Counted from the stretch's first letter, positions 1 through 5,733 are shown. The stretch: 9,974 bases of DNA from an uncultured Chloroflexota bacterium (GCA_937870805.1 CALMZT010000050.1:1-9974), one strand, 5' to 3'. The notes: generated from the letters alone by a model not told the origin. Made by a program: numbers and translations.

Positions 1-1
1 C

Positions 2-94
2 AATTACCTGAGCAGGAATCGCAACACCACCTTCAAGCAGACCACGACCGGCGGCTCGCTGCGTCTGGGCGTGCCGCCGCTGCCGCCCCGATGA
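2..94 (+). pseudogene. ada: Ada zinc domain tail, 5' partial and frame-shifted
   Basis: An open frame runs from base 2 to the TGA at 92-94 and reads NYLSRNRNTTFKQ, then TTTGGSLRLGV. This can be laid against the stretch of E. coli Ada that precedes its last zinc cysteines (RENVSFYANASEALAAGF). The following piece, ACRRCRPDE, which matches Ada GFRPCKRCQPD and carries the Cys-x-x-Cys pair (equivalent to Cys69/Cys72), is read in the next frame (about 69-95) and runs directly into the 96-920 gene. A deletion or indel of a few bases near 70-80 would explain this. The rest of the zinc domain lies outside the window. It could be a real mutation separating the phosphotriester-sensing domain from the rest, or a sequencing or assembly error. 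Recognition rests on a short segment, but the CRRCRPDE match just before the AraC domain is convincing. Confidence 0.6.
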
Positions 95-95
95 G

Positions 96-920
96 GTGGA
101 TTCGCAGGTGGCAATGGTCAAGCAGGCGTGCGCTTACATTGATGCACATTTAGAAGACGCGCCCACATTGGATGAACTCGGCGCGGCGCTGCACGTCAGC
201 CCATTTCATCTTCAGCGCATCTTTAAGCGCGAGACAGGCGTTTCACCGCGCCAGTACGCCGAAGCGCAGCGTTTACAGCGTTTTAAGGCGGAACTGCGCG
301 AGGGTGAAAGCGTCACACGCGCCATGTATGACGCGGGCTACAACAGCAGCAGTCGCGTGTATTCGGGACAATTAGGCATGAAGCCAAGCGAGTATCGCAA
401 AGGGGGCAAGGACATGAAAATTAACTACACTATTGCGCCATGCACGTTAGGGTATCTGTTGGTCGGGGCGACGGAACGCGGCGTGTGTTCAGTAACCATC
501 GGTGACACCCCGGAGTTTGTGGTCGATGCGCTGCGCGAAGAATATCCCGCCGCAGAGATTACGCCCGCCAACGACTTGAGCGAACCCGTCAACGCCATTC
601 TAAGTTATCTGGATGGCGATAGGACGCGCATTGATCTGCCATTGGATATTCAGGCGACGGCGTTTCAGCGGCGTGTGTGGGATGCGCTGCGCGAAATTCC
701 TTACGGCGTGACTCGTTCGTATACTGAGATTGCGCGCGAAATCGGCAAGCCAGAAGCGGTGCGCGCGGTTGCTAATGCCTGCGGCGCGAATCATGTGGCG
801 CTGATTGTGCCATGCCATCGTGTTGTCCGCGAGAACGGCGCTCTCGGTGGCTACAAATGGGGCATTGAACGCAAGCGCGCGCTGCTCGAACAGGAACGCG
901 AATTAGAAGCCGTTTCGTAA
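96..920 (+). CDS. ada: Ada-type regulator / O6-methylguanine-DNA methyltransferase, lacking in-frame zinc domain
   Basis: Ada removes alkyl groups from DNA by irreversible transfer to its own cysteines and activates the adaptive response genes. This frame holds an AraC-type helix-turn-helix region (about residues 8-104, with LDELGAALHVSPFHLQRIFK), an RNase-like methyltransferase N-domain (about 108-185) and the DNA-binding methyltransferase domain (about 187-270). The active-site motif is IVPCHRVV with Cys240 (codon 813-815), preceded by the arginine-finger helix AVRAVANACG. E. coli Ada is 354 residues, so about 80 are missing; these are the zinc domain, whose tail is found just upstream in another frame. 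The GTG at 96 is only the first usable codon in the frame. GTG 108 or ATG 114 could be used if translation restarts. The methyltransferase should still work, but methylphosphotriester sensing, and so induction, would be lost if the break is real. Confidence 0.9.
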   Translation: MDSQVAMVKQACAYIDAHLEDAPTLDELGAALHVSPFHLQRIFKRETGVSPRQYAEAQRLQRFKAELREGESVTRAMYDAGYNSSSRVYSGQLGMKPSEYRKGGKDMKINYTIAPCTLGYLLVGATERGVCSVTIGDTPEFVVDALREEYPAAEITPANDLSEPVNAILSYLDGDRTRIDLPLDIQATAFQRRVWDALREIPYGVTRSYTEIAREIGKPEAVRAVANACGANHVALIVPCHRVVRENGALGGYKWGIERKRALLEQERELEAVS

Positions 921-949
921 GCCGACTATACCGCTTAGTACCTGACTTC

Positions 950-952
950 TAA
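950..952. repeat. Target site duplication TAA, left copy
   Basis: TAA directly abuts the left inverted repeat and is matched by TAA at 1797-1799 after the right end. A three-base TNA duplication is usual for IS1031-like members of IS5. A longer shared string around it leaves the exact length open. Confidence 0.6.
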
Positions 953-995
953 GAGGTCATTTGAAAAGTCTTGGGAAGAAAGCTAGACTGGGAGA

Positions 996-1349
996 ATGAG
1001 ACAAAAACCATACCCCAGTGATTTAAGCGATGCGGAGTGGAAACAGCTTGAGCCGCTGATCCCACCCGCTAAAAATGGCGGACGGAAACGCAGCAGCGAT
1101 ATGCGTGAAGTGCTGAATGCGATCTTCTATGTCCTGAAAACGGGTTGCCAATGGGACATGCTGCCGCACGACTTTCCCCCGAAAGGCACGGTCTACGAGT
1201 ACTTCAATACCTGGAGTAGGGATGGGACATGGGAGCGGATGAACACCAAACTGCGCGCTCAAGTGCGCCTCGCAGAAGGACGGGAAGCAACCCCTAGCGC
1301 TGCCATCGTGGATAGTCAGTCGGTCAAAACGACAGAAAAGGGGGCATAA
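996..1349 (+). CDS. IS5-family transposase, upstream frame (orfA)
   Basis: This is the N-terminal part of a DDE transposase that cuts and joins the ends of the 953-1796 element. It begins YPSDLSDAEWKQLEPLIPP, the usual opening of the DUF4096-type N-domain in this group, followed by the helix-turn-helix-like RSSDMREVLNAIFYVLKTGCQWDMLP. The first catalytic aspartate is Asp106 in AAIVDSQSVKTTEKG. The frame ends eleven residues after that aspartate, while the rest of the catalytic domain continues in the -1 frame. GGGAG lies just before the ATG. On its own this product lacks two of the three catalytic residues and could act as a regulator or inhibitor. Confidence 0.9.
   Translation: MRQKPYPSDLSDAEWKQLEPLIPPAKNGGRKRSSDMREVLNAIFYVLKTGCQWDMLPHDFPPKGTVYEYFNTWSRDGTWERMNTKLRAQVRLAEGREATPSAAIVDSQSVKTTEKGA
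1337..1343 (+). promoter_or_regulatory. Programmed -1 ribosomal frameshift site in the transposase
   Basis: The heptamer A AAG GGG fits the X XXY YYZ pattern in the orfA reading frame. After a -1 slip, translation continues GGC ATA AGC GGC TAT GAT, giving KGGISGYDAGKKVKGRKRH, which is the expected family sequence across this point. The fused product would be 261 residues, the normal size for the group. The orfA stop follows at 1347-1349, only four bases downstream. Confidence 0.85.
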
Positions 1350-1780
1350 GCGGCTATGATGCAGGCAAAAAAGTCAAAGGACGCAAACGCCATCTGCTGG
1401 TGGATACGCTGGGATTGGTGTGGGGTGTGCTGGTGACGGAGGCGGATTTGCCAGATCGTGAAGGAGCCATCCGTTTGTTGTTGAGCGTGCGCGGAGTGTG
1501 CACACGGCTCAAGCGGATTTGGGCAGATGGCATGTATCGCGGCGAGTTCATTGAATGGGTACAACGCTTATGTGGGTGGACAGTGGAAGTGGTGCTGCGC
1601 TCAGATGATGCCCAAGGCTTTCAAGTCTTGCCCAAGCGCTGGATTGTCGAGCGCACCTTTGCTTGGTTGCTCAATTTTAGACGCTTGAGCAAGGACTACG
1701 AATACTATCCCCGCACCAGTAGCGCTATGATTCATGCCGCAATGGTGCGCCTTATGGTACGGCGTTTAGCCCTAATGTGA
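1343..1780 (+). CDS. IS5-family transposase, downstream frame (orfB), made by frameshifting
   Basis: This frame supplies the rest of the DDE catalytic core: GYDAGKKVKGRKRHLLVDTLGL, the second aspartate in IWADGMYRG (codon 1526-1528) and the glutamate in RWIVERTFAWLLNFRRLSKDYE (codon 1649-1651), with the usual R-x3-E-x6-R/K spacing region. A GTG at 1400 could start it, but this lies inside a conserved block and has no clear ribosome binding site, so fusion to orfA through the -1 slip at 1337-1343 is far more likely. The stop lies at 1778-1780, where it overlaps the start of the right inverted repeat, as in compact insertion sequences. Confidence 0.87.
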   Translation, partial: GISGYDAGKKVKGRKRHLLVDTLGLVWGVLVTEADLPDREGAIRLLLSVRGVCTRLKRIWADGMYRGEFIEWVQRLCGWTVEVVLRSDDAQGFQVLPKRWIVERTFAWLLNFRRLSKDYEYYPRTSSAMIHAAMVRLMVRRLALM

Positions 1781-1819
1781 CTTTTCAAATGGCTTCTAAG
1801 GTTAGGTGCTAAGCGGTGA

Positions 1820-1847
1820 TTTACAGGGTTTACAGCAGCGCTACACT
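1820..1847 (+). promoter_or_regulatory. Possible sigma-70 type promoter for the 1891 gene
   Basis: TTTACA (1820-1825) and TACACT (1842-1847) are 16 bases apart and lie about 45 bases before the start codon. The match is moderate and found by eye only. It lies outside the insertion sequence, just after the right arm of the split inverted repeat, so the insertion would not have removed it. Confidence 0.3.
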
Positions 1848-1890
1848 GAAAAGTGGAAAATATATTTTCGCCACAATTTAGAAAGAGAAA

Positions 1891-2736
1891 ATGATGACTT
1901 CACAGCACGAAAAAGCTGAGCGTTTTTTGAAACTGCATCAAGAAGGGGAGTCGCTGCTGCTGCCGAATGCCTGGGATGTCGTTAGCGCGCGTGTATTTGA
2001 GGATGTGGGCTTTCCAGCGATTGCCACGACCAGCGCGGGCGTTGCGTTTGCGAATGGCTACATTGATGGGCAGCAGATCAGTCGTGATGAAATGCTGGAG
2101 ATCATCGCACGCATCGTCGCGGCGGTGCAAGTACCCGTGACGGCGGACATTGAGGCGGGTTATGGTTCAGCGCCTGAAGATGTGGCAGCAACTATTCGCG
2201 GTGTGATCGAAGCTGGGGCAGTCGGGGTGAATTTAGAGGACAATACCGGAATTGGTCAGCCTCTTTTCAGCCGTGAAGCACAGACTGAGCGCATCGCCGC
2301 CGCGCGCCAGGAAGCTAAAAACGCTGATCTTTCGCTGGTCATTAATGCGCGTATCGACACTTATCTCTATCGAGTTGGTGAAGAGTCAACGCGGCTCGAA
2401 GATACCCTTCAGCGTGCCCGTGACTATCTTCAGGCAGGCGCAGACAGCAACTTTGTGCCTGGCACCGTTGAGCCAGCGCTTAGTCAGGGGCTGGTGAGCG
2501 AAAGTCCTCCGCCGCCGAATATCATGGCGGGACCGGGCGCGCCTTCTGCACCCGAACTTTTCAGCTTAGGCGTTCGCCGTGTCAGTGTTGGCGCTGCGCC
2601 GATGTTAGCCGTGATGGGGTTGATACGAGAGATCGGGCGTGAACTGCGTGAGCAGGGGACATACGAACAGATTGCACAGCATCCTTATCCGTATGCTGAG
2701 GCAAAAAAGCTGTTTACGAAAAATCCCGGACAGTAA
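1891..2736 (+). CDS. Isocitrate lyase / PEP mutase family enzyme (PEPM-like)
   Basis: This is a TIM-barrel enzyme of the superfamily that makes or breaks C-C or P-C bonds next to a carboxylate: PEP mutase, methylisocitrate lyase, oxaloacetate hydrolase and similar. Visible motifs are LLLPNAWDVVSARV (residues 22-35), TTSAGVAFANGYIDG (47-60) with the equivalent of PEP mutase Asp58, VTADIEAGYG (83-92) with the magnesium-binding Asp86, and GVNLEDN (112-118). The C-terminal half has INARIDTYLYR and AGPGAPSAPELFSLGVRRVSVG. The KKCGH active-site loop of true isocitrate lyase is absent, so it is not AceA. Substrate cannot be told from sequence; annotation is usually 'isocitrate lyase/phosphoenolpyruvate mutase family protein'. 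Length 281 is normal for the group. Start is ATG 1891 (or ATG 1894) after AGAAAGAG. It appears to be a single-gene unit. Confidence 0.87.
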   Translation: MMTSQHEKAERFLKLHQEGESLLLPNAWDVVSARVFEDVGFPAIATTSAGVAFANGYIDGQQISRDEMLEIIARIVAAVQVPVTADIEAGYGSAPEDVAATIRGVIEAGAVGVNLEDNTGIGQPLFSREAQTERIAAARQEAKNADLSLVINARIDTYLYRVGEESTRLEDTLQRARDYLQAGADSNFVPGTVEPALSQGLVSESPPPPNIMAGPGAPSAPELFSLGVRRVSVGAAPMLAVMGLIREIGRELREQGTYEQIAQHPYPYAEAKKLFTKNPGQ

Positions 2737-2742
2737 AATCAT

Positions 2743-2928
2743 TATGCTGATGGTGGTGGCGACAGTACCACCCGGGCCAATTTGAGAGACGACACCGATA
2801 CCAGAGCTGGTCACAAGCGAGCCGACGATAGTACCGTCTGCGACGCCGACAGTAGAGTCATCGGCACTACCATACAGGCACAGACTGGTACACTGGTGAA
2901 AACAGCAACAGAAATCTCAACGCCATAG
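2743..2928 (+). pseudogene. Decayed Thr/Pro-rich C-terminal tail of a lost gene (relic)
   Basis: No intact gene is present, but the plus strand still reads like a Chloroflexota Thr/Pro stalk in pieces. VATVPPGPI ends at a TGA (2783-2785). The same frame then continues with ETTPIPELVTSEPTIVPSATPTVE until a TGA at 2897-2899. Another frame gives TTIQAQTGTLVKTATEISTP with a stop at 2926-2928. A strong terminator follows soon after, and its stem core resembles the one after the intact stalked gene at 4746. The layout suggests the 3' end of a paralogous secreted-protein gene broken by stops and a frameshift. The evidence is compositional only, so this is a cautious call. Confidence 0.4.
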
Positions 2929-2961
2929 ACTGTGATGGCTCGGAAAAAAGATGATTAATCC

Positions 2962-3002
2962 AAGCGCTGGAATTAGAAATCGTTCCAGCGCTTTGTTTTT
3001 TC
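2962..3002 (+). terminator. Strong rho-independent terminator
   Basis: An 11 bp perfect stem is formed by AAGCGCTGGAA (2962-2972) and TTCCAGCGCTT (2983-2993), with a ten-base loop, followed by TGTTTTTT. It ends transcription coming from the 1891 gene or from the relic gene before it. The stem core GCTGGAA/TTCCAGC recurs in the terminator at 4764-4799. Confidence 0.9.
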
Positions 3003-3122
3003 CTTGATGTAACAAAAAATAAACCCCGATGCTTTGAAAGTTTGCGTAAGGTTTAAATCCTGGTTAATTCATTTCGTAATGCGACTTAATTGAAATTCTT
3101 ACTTCAGTAATTTCTTATGTAA

Positions 3123-3151
3123 TTAAAAGATTGTCCACATACACTTATACA
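3123..3151 (+). promoter_or_regulatory. AT-rich promoter region of the secreted dehydrogenase
   Basis: The 3003-3180 interval is clearly more AT-rich than its surroundings and holds no gene. TTAAAA (3123-3128) and TATACA (3146-3151) are 17 bases apart and about 60 bases before the start codon, a moderate promoter match. A small inverted repeat GAAATT/AATTTC (3092-3097 and 3109-3114) lies just upstream and could bind a regulator. Both are visual matches only. Confidence 0.3.
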
Positions 3152-3201
3152 AATAAGCACTACCAATCTTCTCGACTGATGTGCTTCACCGTAATGTTTT
3201 C

Positions 3202-3210
3202 GAGGAGGAG
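3202..3210 (+). promoter_or_regulatory. Ribosome binding site deciding the 3214 start
   Basis: GAGGAGGAG contains GGAGG at 3204-3208, five bases before the ATG at 3214. The in-frame GTG at 3181 has no comparable signal and would put eleven charged residues in front of the signal peptide, so ATG 3214 is chosen. Confidence 0.85.
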
Positions 3211-3213
3211 TGT

Positions 3214-4746
3214 ATGTTGATCGAGCGTGTACGTCATTTATCGGGCTTTCTACTGCTATTGGTTCTGCTGTGCTCTACTGTACTCATCAGTTCAGCGCAA
3301 GACTCTACCCCAGAGGTAACAGAAGGCATCGCCATTGAACTACAACTCGTCACTGAAGGCTTGACCTCGCCGGTTGCGCTGCTATCCGATGGCAGCGGGC
3401 GTTTATTCGTGGTCGATCAAACAGGCGTCATTTACATTCTGGCGGCTGATGGTCAACCGTTAGAGGAACCCTTTCTTGACCTGAGTGATTGGCTGGTCGA
3501 GCTTACACCAGACTACGATGAGCGCGGCTTGCTGGGGATGGCTTTTCATCCTGAGTATGCCAGCAATGGGCGCTTTTTCGTCTATTACAGCGCACCGCTG
3601 CGGGATGGTGCGCCGGAAGGCTGGGATCATACCAACGTCGTTGCCGAGTTCAGCGTTTCAGACGACGATCCAAATGTAGCCGATCCTGATTCTGAGCGCA
3701 TCATTCTGGAAATTGATCAGCCGCAGTACAACCATAACGGGGGACAAATCCTCTTTGGTCCCGATGGCTACCTCTACATTCCGATAGGTGATGGCGGCGG
3801 CGCGAATGATACCGATATGGGACACACCCCTGAACTCGGCAATGGGCAGGACACTACGAACCTACACGGCAGCATCCTGCGCATTGATGTCGATAACGGC
3901 GACCCTTACGGCATTCCTGATGACAACCCCTTCGTTGGTGATGATGAAGCAGCCGAAGAAATCTACGCTTACGGGCTGCGCAATCCATTCCGTATCTCGT
4001 TCGATCCTGAAACCGGCGACCTCTACGCCGCCGACGCAGGGCAGGAGCTTTACGAAGAAGTGAGTATCATCACGGCGGGCGGCAATTACGGCTGGAACAT
4101 CATGGAAGGCACATCCTGTTTTAACCCTGATGAGCCAGAAGAACCGCTGGATGAATGTGATACGGAAGGCGCAAACGGCGAGGCGCTGATTGACCCCATC
4201 ATCGAACACGATCACAGCTATGGGATTGCCATTATCGGCGGCTACGTCTATCGCGGCACGGCGCTTTTCCCCACACTGACGGGCGCTTACATCTTTGGCG
4301 ATTATGCGCTGTCGGAAGACCAAAGCGGCGCACCCCTGTATGCGGCGATACCCCCCTATGACGGTGATGTGATGTGGGACATCGTACCACTGCGCGTAAC
4401 GAACACCGAGAGTGGACTTATAGACGGGTATTTGCTGTCGTTCGGGCGCGATGATGCGGGCGAGTTGTACGTATTGACCACCGAAAATCTGGGTCCCACA
4501 GGCAATACGGGTCGCGTATGGCGTATCGCGCTGGCTGGTGGTGAAGGAACACCTGCACCGACTGGAACCATCACGCCGCTGCCTACAAGTGCTGTCACCG
4601 CCACCGTAATGCTAACGCCAACGATCACAGCGACAAAAATAGAAGTCCCAACCCTTACGCCAAGTCCCGTGCCACCGACGGCAACGCCAGCGCCACCAAC
4701 GGTAGCACCGCCGACAGAAACGCCTGTGCCAACGGCGACACCGTAA
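3214..4746 (+). CDS. Secreted PQQ-type glucose/sorbosone dehydrogenase-like protein with Thr/Pro stalk
   Basis: This is a six-bladed beta-propeller of the GSDH family (soluble PQQ-dependent aldose dehydrogenases), exported and likely oxidising sugars outside the membrane. From ATG 3214 it has 510 residues. Residues 1-28 are a signal peptide: IERVRHLSG, a leucine-rich core FLLLLVLLCSTVLI, then SSAQ as probable cleavage site. The propeller spans about 38-440. Motifs are LTSPVALLSDGSGRLFVVDQ, GLLGMAFHPEYASNGRFFVYYS, YNHNGGQILFGPDGYLYIPIGDGGG (His174 corresponds to the conserved active-site histidine), LHGSILRIDVDNGDPYGIPDDNPF, IYAYGLRNPFRISFDPETG and GGNYGWNIMEG. Residues 446-510 are a low-complexity stalk of TPxPT-like repeats ending ATP, with no LPXTG or membrane anchor. 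Actual PQQ use is inferred from the family; no PQQ synthesis gene is present here. It is a single-gene unit with its own promoter and terminator. Confidence 0.88.
   Translation: MLIERVRHLSGFLLLLVLLCSTVLISSAQDSTPEVTEGIAIELQLVTEGLTSPVALLSDGSGRLFVVDQTGVIYILAADGQPLEEPFLDLSDWLVELTPDYDERGLLGMAFHPEYASNGRFFVYYSAPLRDGAPEGWDHTNVVAEFSVSDDDPNVADPDSERIILEIDQPQYNHNGGQILFGPDGYLYIPIGDGGGANDTDMGHTPELGNGQDTTNLHGSILRIDVDNGDPYGIPDDNPFVGDDEAAEEIYAYGLRNPFRISFDPETGDLYAADAGQELYEEVSIITAGGNYGWNIMEGTSCFNPDEPEEPLDECDTEGANGEALIDPIIEHDHSYGIAIIGGYVYRGTALFPTLTGAYIFGDYALSEDQSGAPLYAAIPPYDGDVMWDIVPLRVTNTESGLIDGYLLSFGRDDAGELYVLTTENLGPTGNTGRVWRIALAGGEGTPAPTGTITPLPTSAVTATVMLTPTITATKIEVPTLTPSPVPPTATPAPPTVAPPTETPVPTATP
4549..4743 (+). 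repeat. Thr/Pro-rich stalk coding region (low complexity)
   Basis: This region encodes 65 residues made almost wholly of Thr, Pro, Ala and Val, with recurring units such as TPAPT, TPLPT, TPSPVPPT and TPVPT. At the DNA level there are repeated CCGACGGCAACGCCA-like units. Such tails are common on exported Chloroflexota proteins and may act as flexible spacers or glycosylation sites (inference). The relic at 2743-2928 has the same flavour. Confidence 0.8.
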
Positions 4747-4763
4747 ACACGACTTTAAACGAG

Positions 4764-4799
4764 AAGTGCTGGAACCCTCACAAGTTCCAGCACTTTTTT
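4764..4799 (+). terminator. Strong rho-independent terminator after the dehydrogenase
   Basis: A 12 bp perfect stem is formed by AAGTGCTGGAAC (4764-4775) and GTTCCAGCACTT (4784-4795), with an eight-base loop and a six-T tract (4794-4799), 18 bases after the stop codon. It shares its core with the terminator at 2962-3002. Confidence 0.93.
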
Positions 4800-4822
4800 G
4801 TATGTAGATGGGTAAGTATTGC

Positions 4823-4896
4823 GCCAGAGACTGAAGTCTCCGGCTGCCGCAGTGCCACGTCCACTCAAGTGGACAGAAAGCAGGTTTCGGACGTGG
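4823..4896. repeat. Intergenic hairpin element 1, with alternative pairings
   Basis: Two hairpins lie in tandem. GCC-A-GAGAC, loop TGAA, GTCTC-C-GGC spans 4823-4844. GTCCAC (4859-4864), loop TCAA, GTGGAC spans 4859-4874. An alternative stem CCACGTCC (4855-4862) with GGACGTGG (4889-4896), followed by TTTTA, shares bases with the second hairpin, so the two cannot form together. GCAGGTTTCG (4880-4889) lies between the arms; the same GCAGGTTT word occurs twice in the element at 8908-8988. No coding frame is convincing here. It looks like a dispersed palindromic repeat or a structured RNA. Confidence 0.6.
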
Positions 4897-4938
4897 TTTT
4901 ATCTCGTAGTTCAGTTGTCAAAGAGCCTGGTACAGCAA

Positions 4939-5063
4939 CAACCTTAAGTTGGAGGGTTATCTACTTCCAACAAGGGGCTTAAGCCCCTTGTTCAGCCGTC
5001 AAATTAACCGTGTCGGTGTACTAGAACCGAGAGTTAATGGAGGATTTTTAAACCTCTTAAGGT
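4939..5063. repeat. Further TTAA-loop palindromes in the 4800-5066 gap
   Basis: Three more small palindromes follow element 1. CAAC-CTTAA-GTTG lies at 4939-4951. A perfect 24 bp palindrome lies at 4969-4992 (half-site AACAAGGGGCTT and its reverse complement). ACCT-CTTA-AGGT lies at 5052-5063. Together with element 1 they make five hairpins in about 240 bases, all with short TNAA or TTAA cores. Nothing else is seen in this interval; the short open frame over it is not convincing. The last hairpin lies just past the stop of the minus-strand gene at 5067 and might help end its transcript, though it lacks a T-tract. Confidence 0.6.
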
Positions 5064-5066
5064 GTA

Positions 5067-5543
5067 TTATCCAATCCACTCACGAACGTTATCAGGCAGC
5101 GGCTTGTTCATCGCCCGCAGGAAAATGGTCGCCTTGCCGATGAAAATCAGCAGGGCTTGCAGGTAGACATCAATCTGCATCTCCACAGGCATCATGTTAC
5201 CCGCCCCACGATCAATCGACTTCTTCAAATCCTCGTCGGAAAACGCCGAGAGGGTAGCTTTCATTTCGTTGTCCAGCGCTTGATACCACGCCTTGAGCTT
5301 AGCGGTGCTGGTATCTAAGCCCTGTTCAGTGTTGCGATACAAGAAATCCTGCTTGAAGGTTTTCAACGACTGCACATACGAGTGCTCGATCTCGCCCATT
5401 TCACGGAACAGCGCGCCCATCGTCATGTTCTGTCCGCCGGGGTTGAATGCTAAATCCGCATCGCTCAGCAAGTCCAGCAGCCCGGTGCGAAGCTGATGAG
5501 AACCTTCTACCCATGACCATTTCTCATCCATCAAGCGGTTCAT
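5067..5543 (-). CDS. DinB-family protein with degenerate metal site
   Basis: This is a 158-residue protein of the DinB/YfiT-like four-helix bundle superfamily, whose members are often metal-dependent thiol transferases or stress proteins of unknown role. The first helix reads MNRLMDEKWSWVEGSHQLRTGLLDLL. The block MGALFREMGEIEHSYVQSL carries the usual first metal ligand, His54. The C-terminal helix reads VYLQALLIFIGKATIFLRAMNKPLPDNVREWIG. In typical members this helix has an HxxxH pair (as in HExxHRGQxxxYLR), but here the matching positions are Ala130 and Phe134, so the three-histidine metal site is incomplete. AAGGAGAG lies six bases before the ATG and supports the start. The gene is divergent from the AraC-type regulator at 5734, which is the likely controller. 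Confidence 0.75.
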   Translation of the reverse strand: MNRLMDEKWSWVEGSHQLRTGLLDLLSDADLAFNPGGQNMTMGALFREMGEIEHSYVQSLKTFKQDFLYRNTEQGLDTSTAKLKAWYQALDNEMKATLSAFSDEDLKKSIDRGAGNMMPVEMQIDVYLQALLIFIGKATIFLRAMNKPLPDNVREWIG

Positions 5544-5615
5544 GTTGCTCTCCTTTTTGAATAGAACGCATGAGCAATATCATAGCTGAAAAAGGCTGCC
5601 GATGATTGTAAAAAC

Positions 5616-5644
5616 GCGACAGGCAAGAAATTTTGTGCTATAAA
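5616..5644 (+). promoter_or_regulatory. Possible promoter for the AraC-family regulator
   Basis: GCGACA (5616-5621, four of six bases of TTGACA) and TATAAA (5639-5644, five of six of TATAAT) are 17 bases apart in the divergent interval between the DinB-like and regulator genes. This would leave a leader of about 80 bases. Visual match only. Confidence 0.35.
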
Positions 5645-5733
5645 TTGACTAGAGCAATCAGCTTTCAGCGGTCAGCAAATACAAAACGAAGCGCAGAGGC
5701 ACAAAGTTCGCTAAGGAAAGATGAGAGAAGAAA

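Larger units (their letters stand above)
953..1796 (+). mobile_element. IS5-family insertion sequence, about 844 bp, two-frame transposase
   Basis: The ends are imperfect 18 bp inverted repeats: GAGGTCATTTGAAAAGTC (953-970) and GACTTTTCAAATGGCTTC (1779-1796), identical over the inner 13 bases. A TAA duplication flanks the element at 950-952 and 1797-1799. Length, ends, short duplication and the transposase split over two frames fit the IS5 family, IS427/IS1031-like groups (family knowledge). The identical string CTTCTAAG occurs at 946-953 and 1793-1800, so the exact boundaries are ambiguous by one to a few bases. The TAA version gives the most symmetric ends. All catalytic residues are present, so the copy may be active. 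Confidence 0.88.
929..1818. repeat. Interrupted inverted repeat split by an insertion sequence
   Basis: The left arm CCGCTTAGTACCTGAC (931-946) pairs with GTTAGGTGCTAAGCGG (1801-1816) over 16 positions, with two G-U wobbles and no mismatch. It can be extended to 929/1818. Without the insertion sequence, the loop would be only a few bases around TTCTAAG. The element therefore landed in the loop of a pre-existing hairpin about 10 bases after the ada stop codon. The position suits a transcription end or a REP-like palindrome, but no T-run follows the right arm, so a classic intrinsic terminator is not supported. Confidence 0.75.

Noticed and set aside
929..946. Classic intrinsic terminator of ada
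   Set aside because: The hairpin formed with 1801-1816 has no T-tract after its right arm, and it is now split by 850 bases.
1400..1780. Independent start of orfB at GTG 1400
   Set aside because: The GTG lies inside the conserved RKRHLLVDTLGL block, has no ribosome binding site, and the upstream sequence in the same frame is conserved back to the slippery site.
946..1800. 8 bp target duplication CTTCTAAG for the insertion sequence
   Set aside because: It would shorten the terminal repeats unequally, and IS5 elements are known for 2-4 base duplications. TAA with symmetric 18 bp ends fits better; the longer match is probably partly chance.
3181..3213. GTG 3181 as start of the dehydrogenase
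   Set aside because: The strong GAGGAGGAG signal sits just before ATG 3214, and the signal peptide starts properly from there.
4549..4743. CRISPR-like or tandem repeat array
   Set aside because: The repetition is codon-level low complexity in a coding stalk, without regular repeats and unique spacers.
4949..5143. Plus-strand open frame of 64 codons
   Set aside because: It runs across the 24 bp palindrome and into the antisense of the DinB-like gene, with no ribosome binding site and an unconvincing composition.
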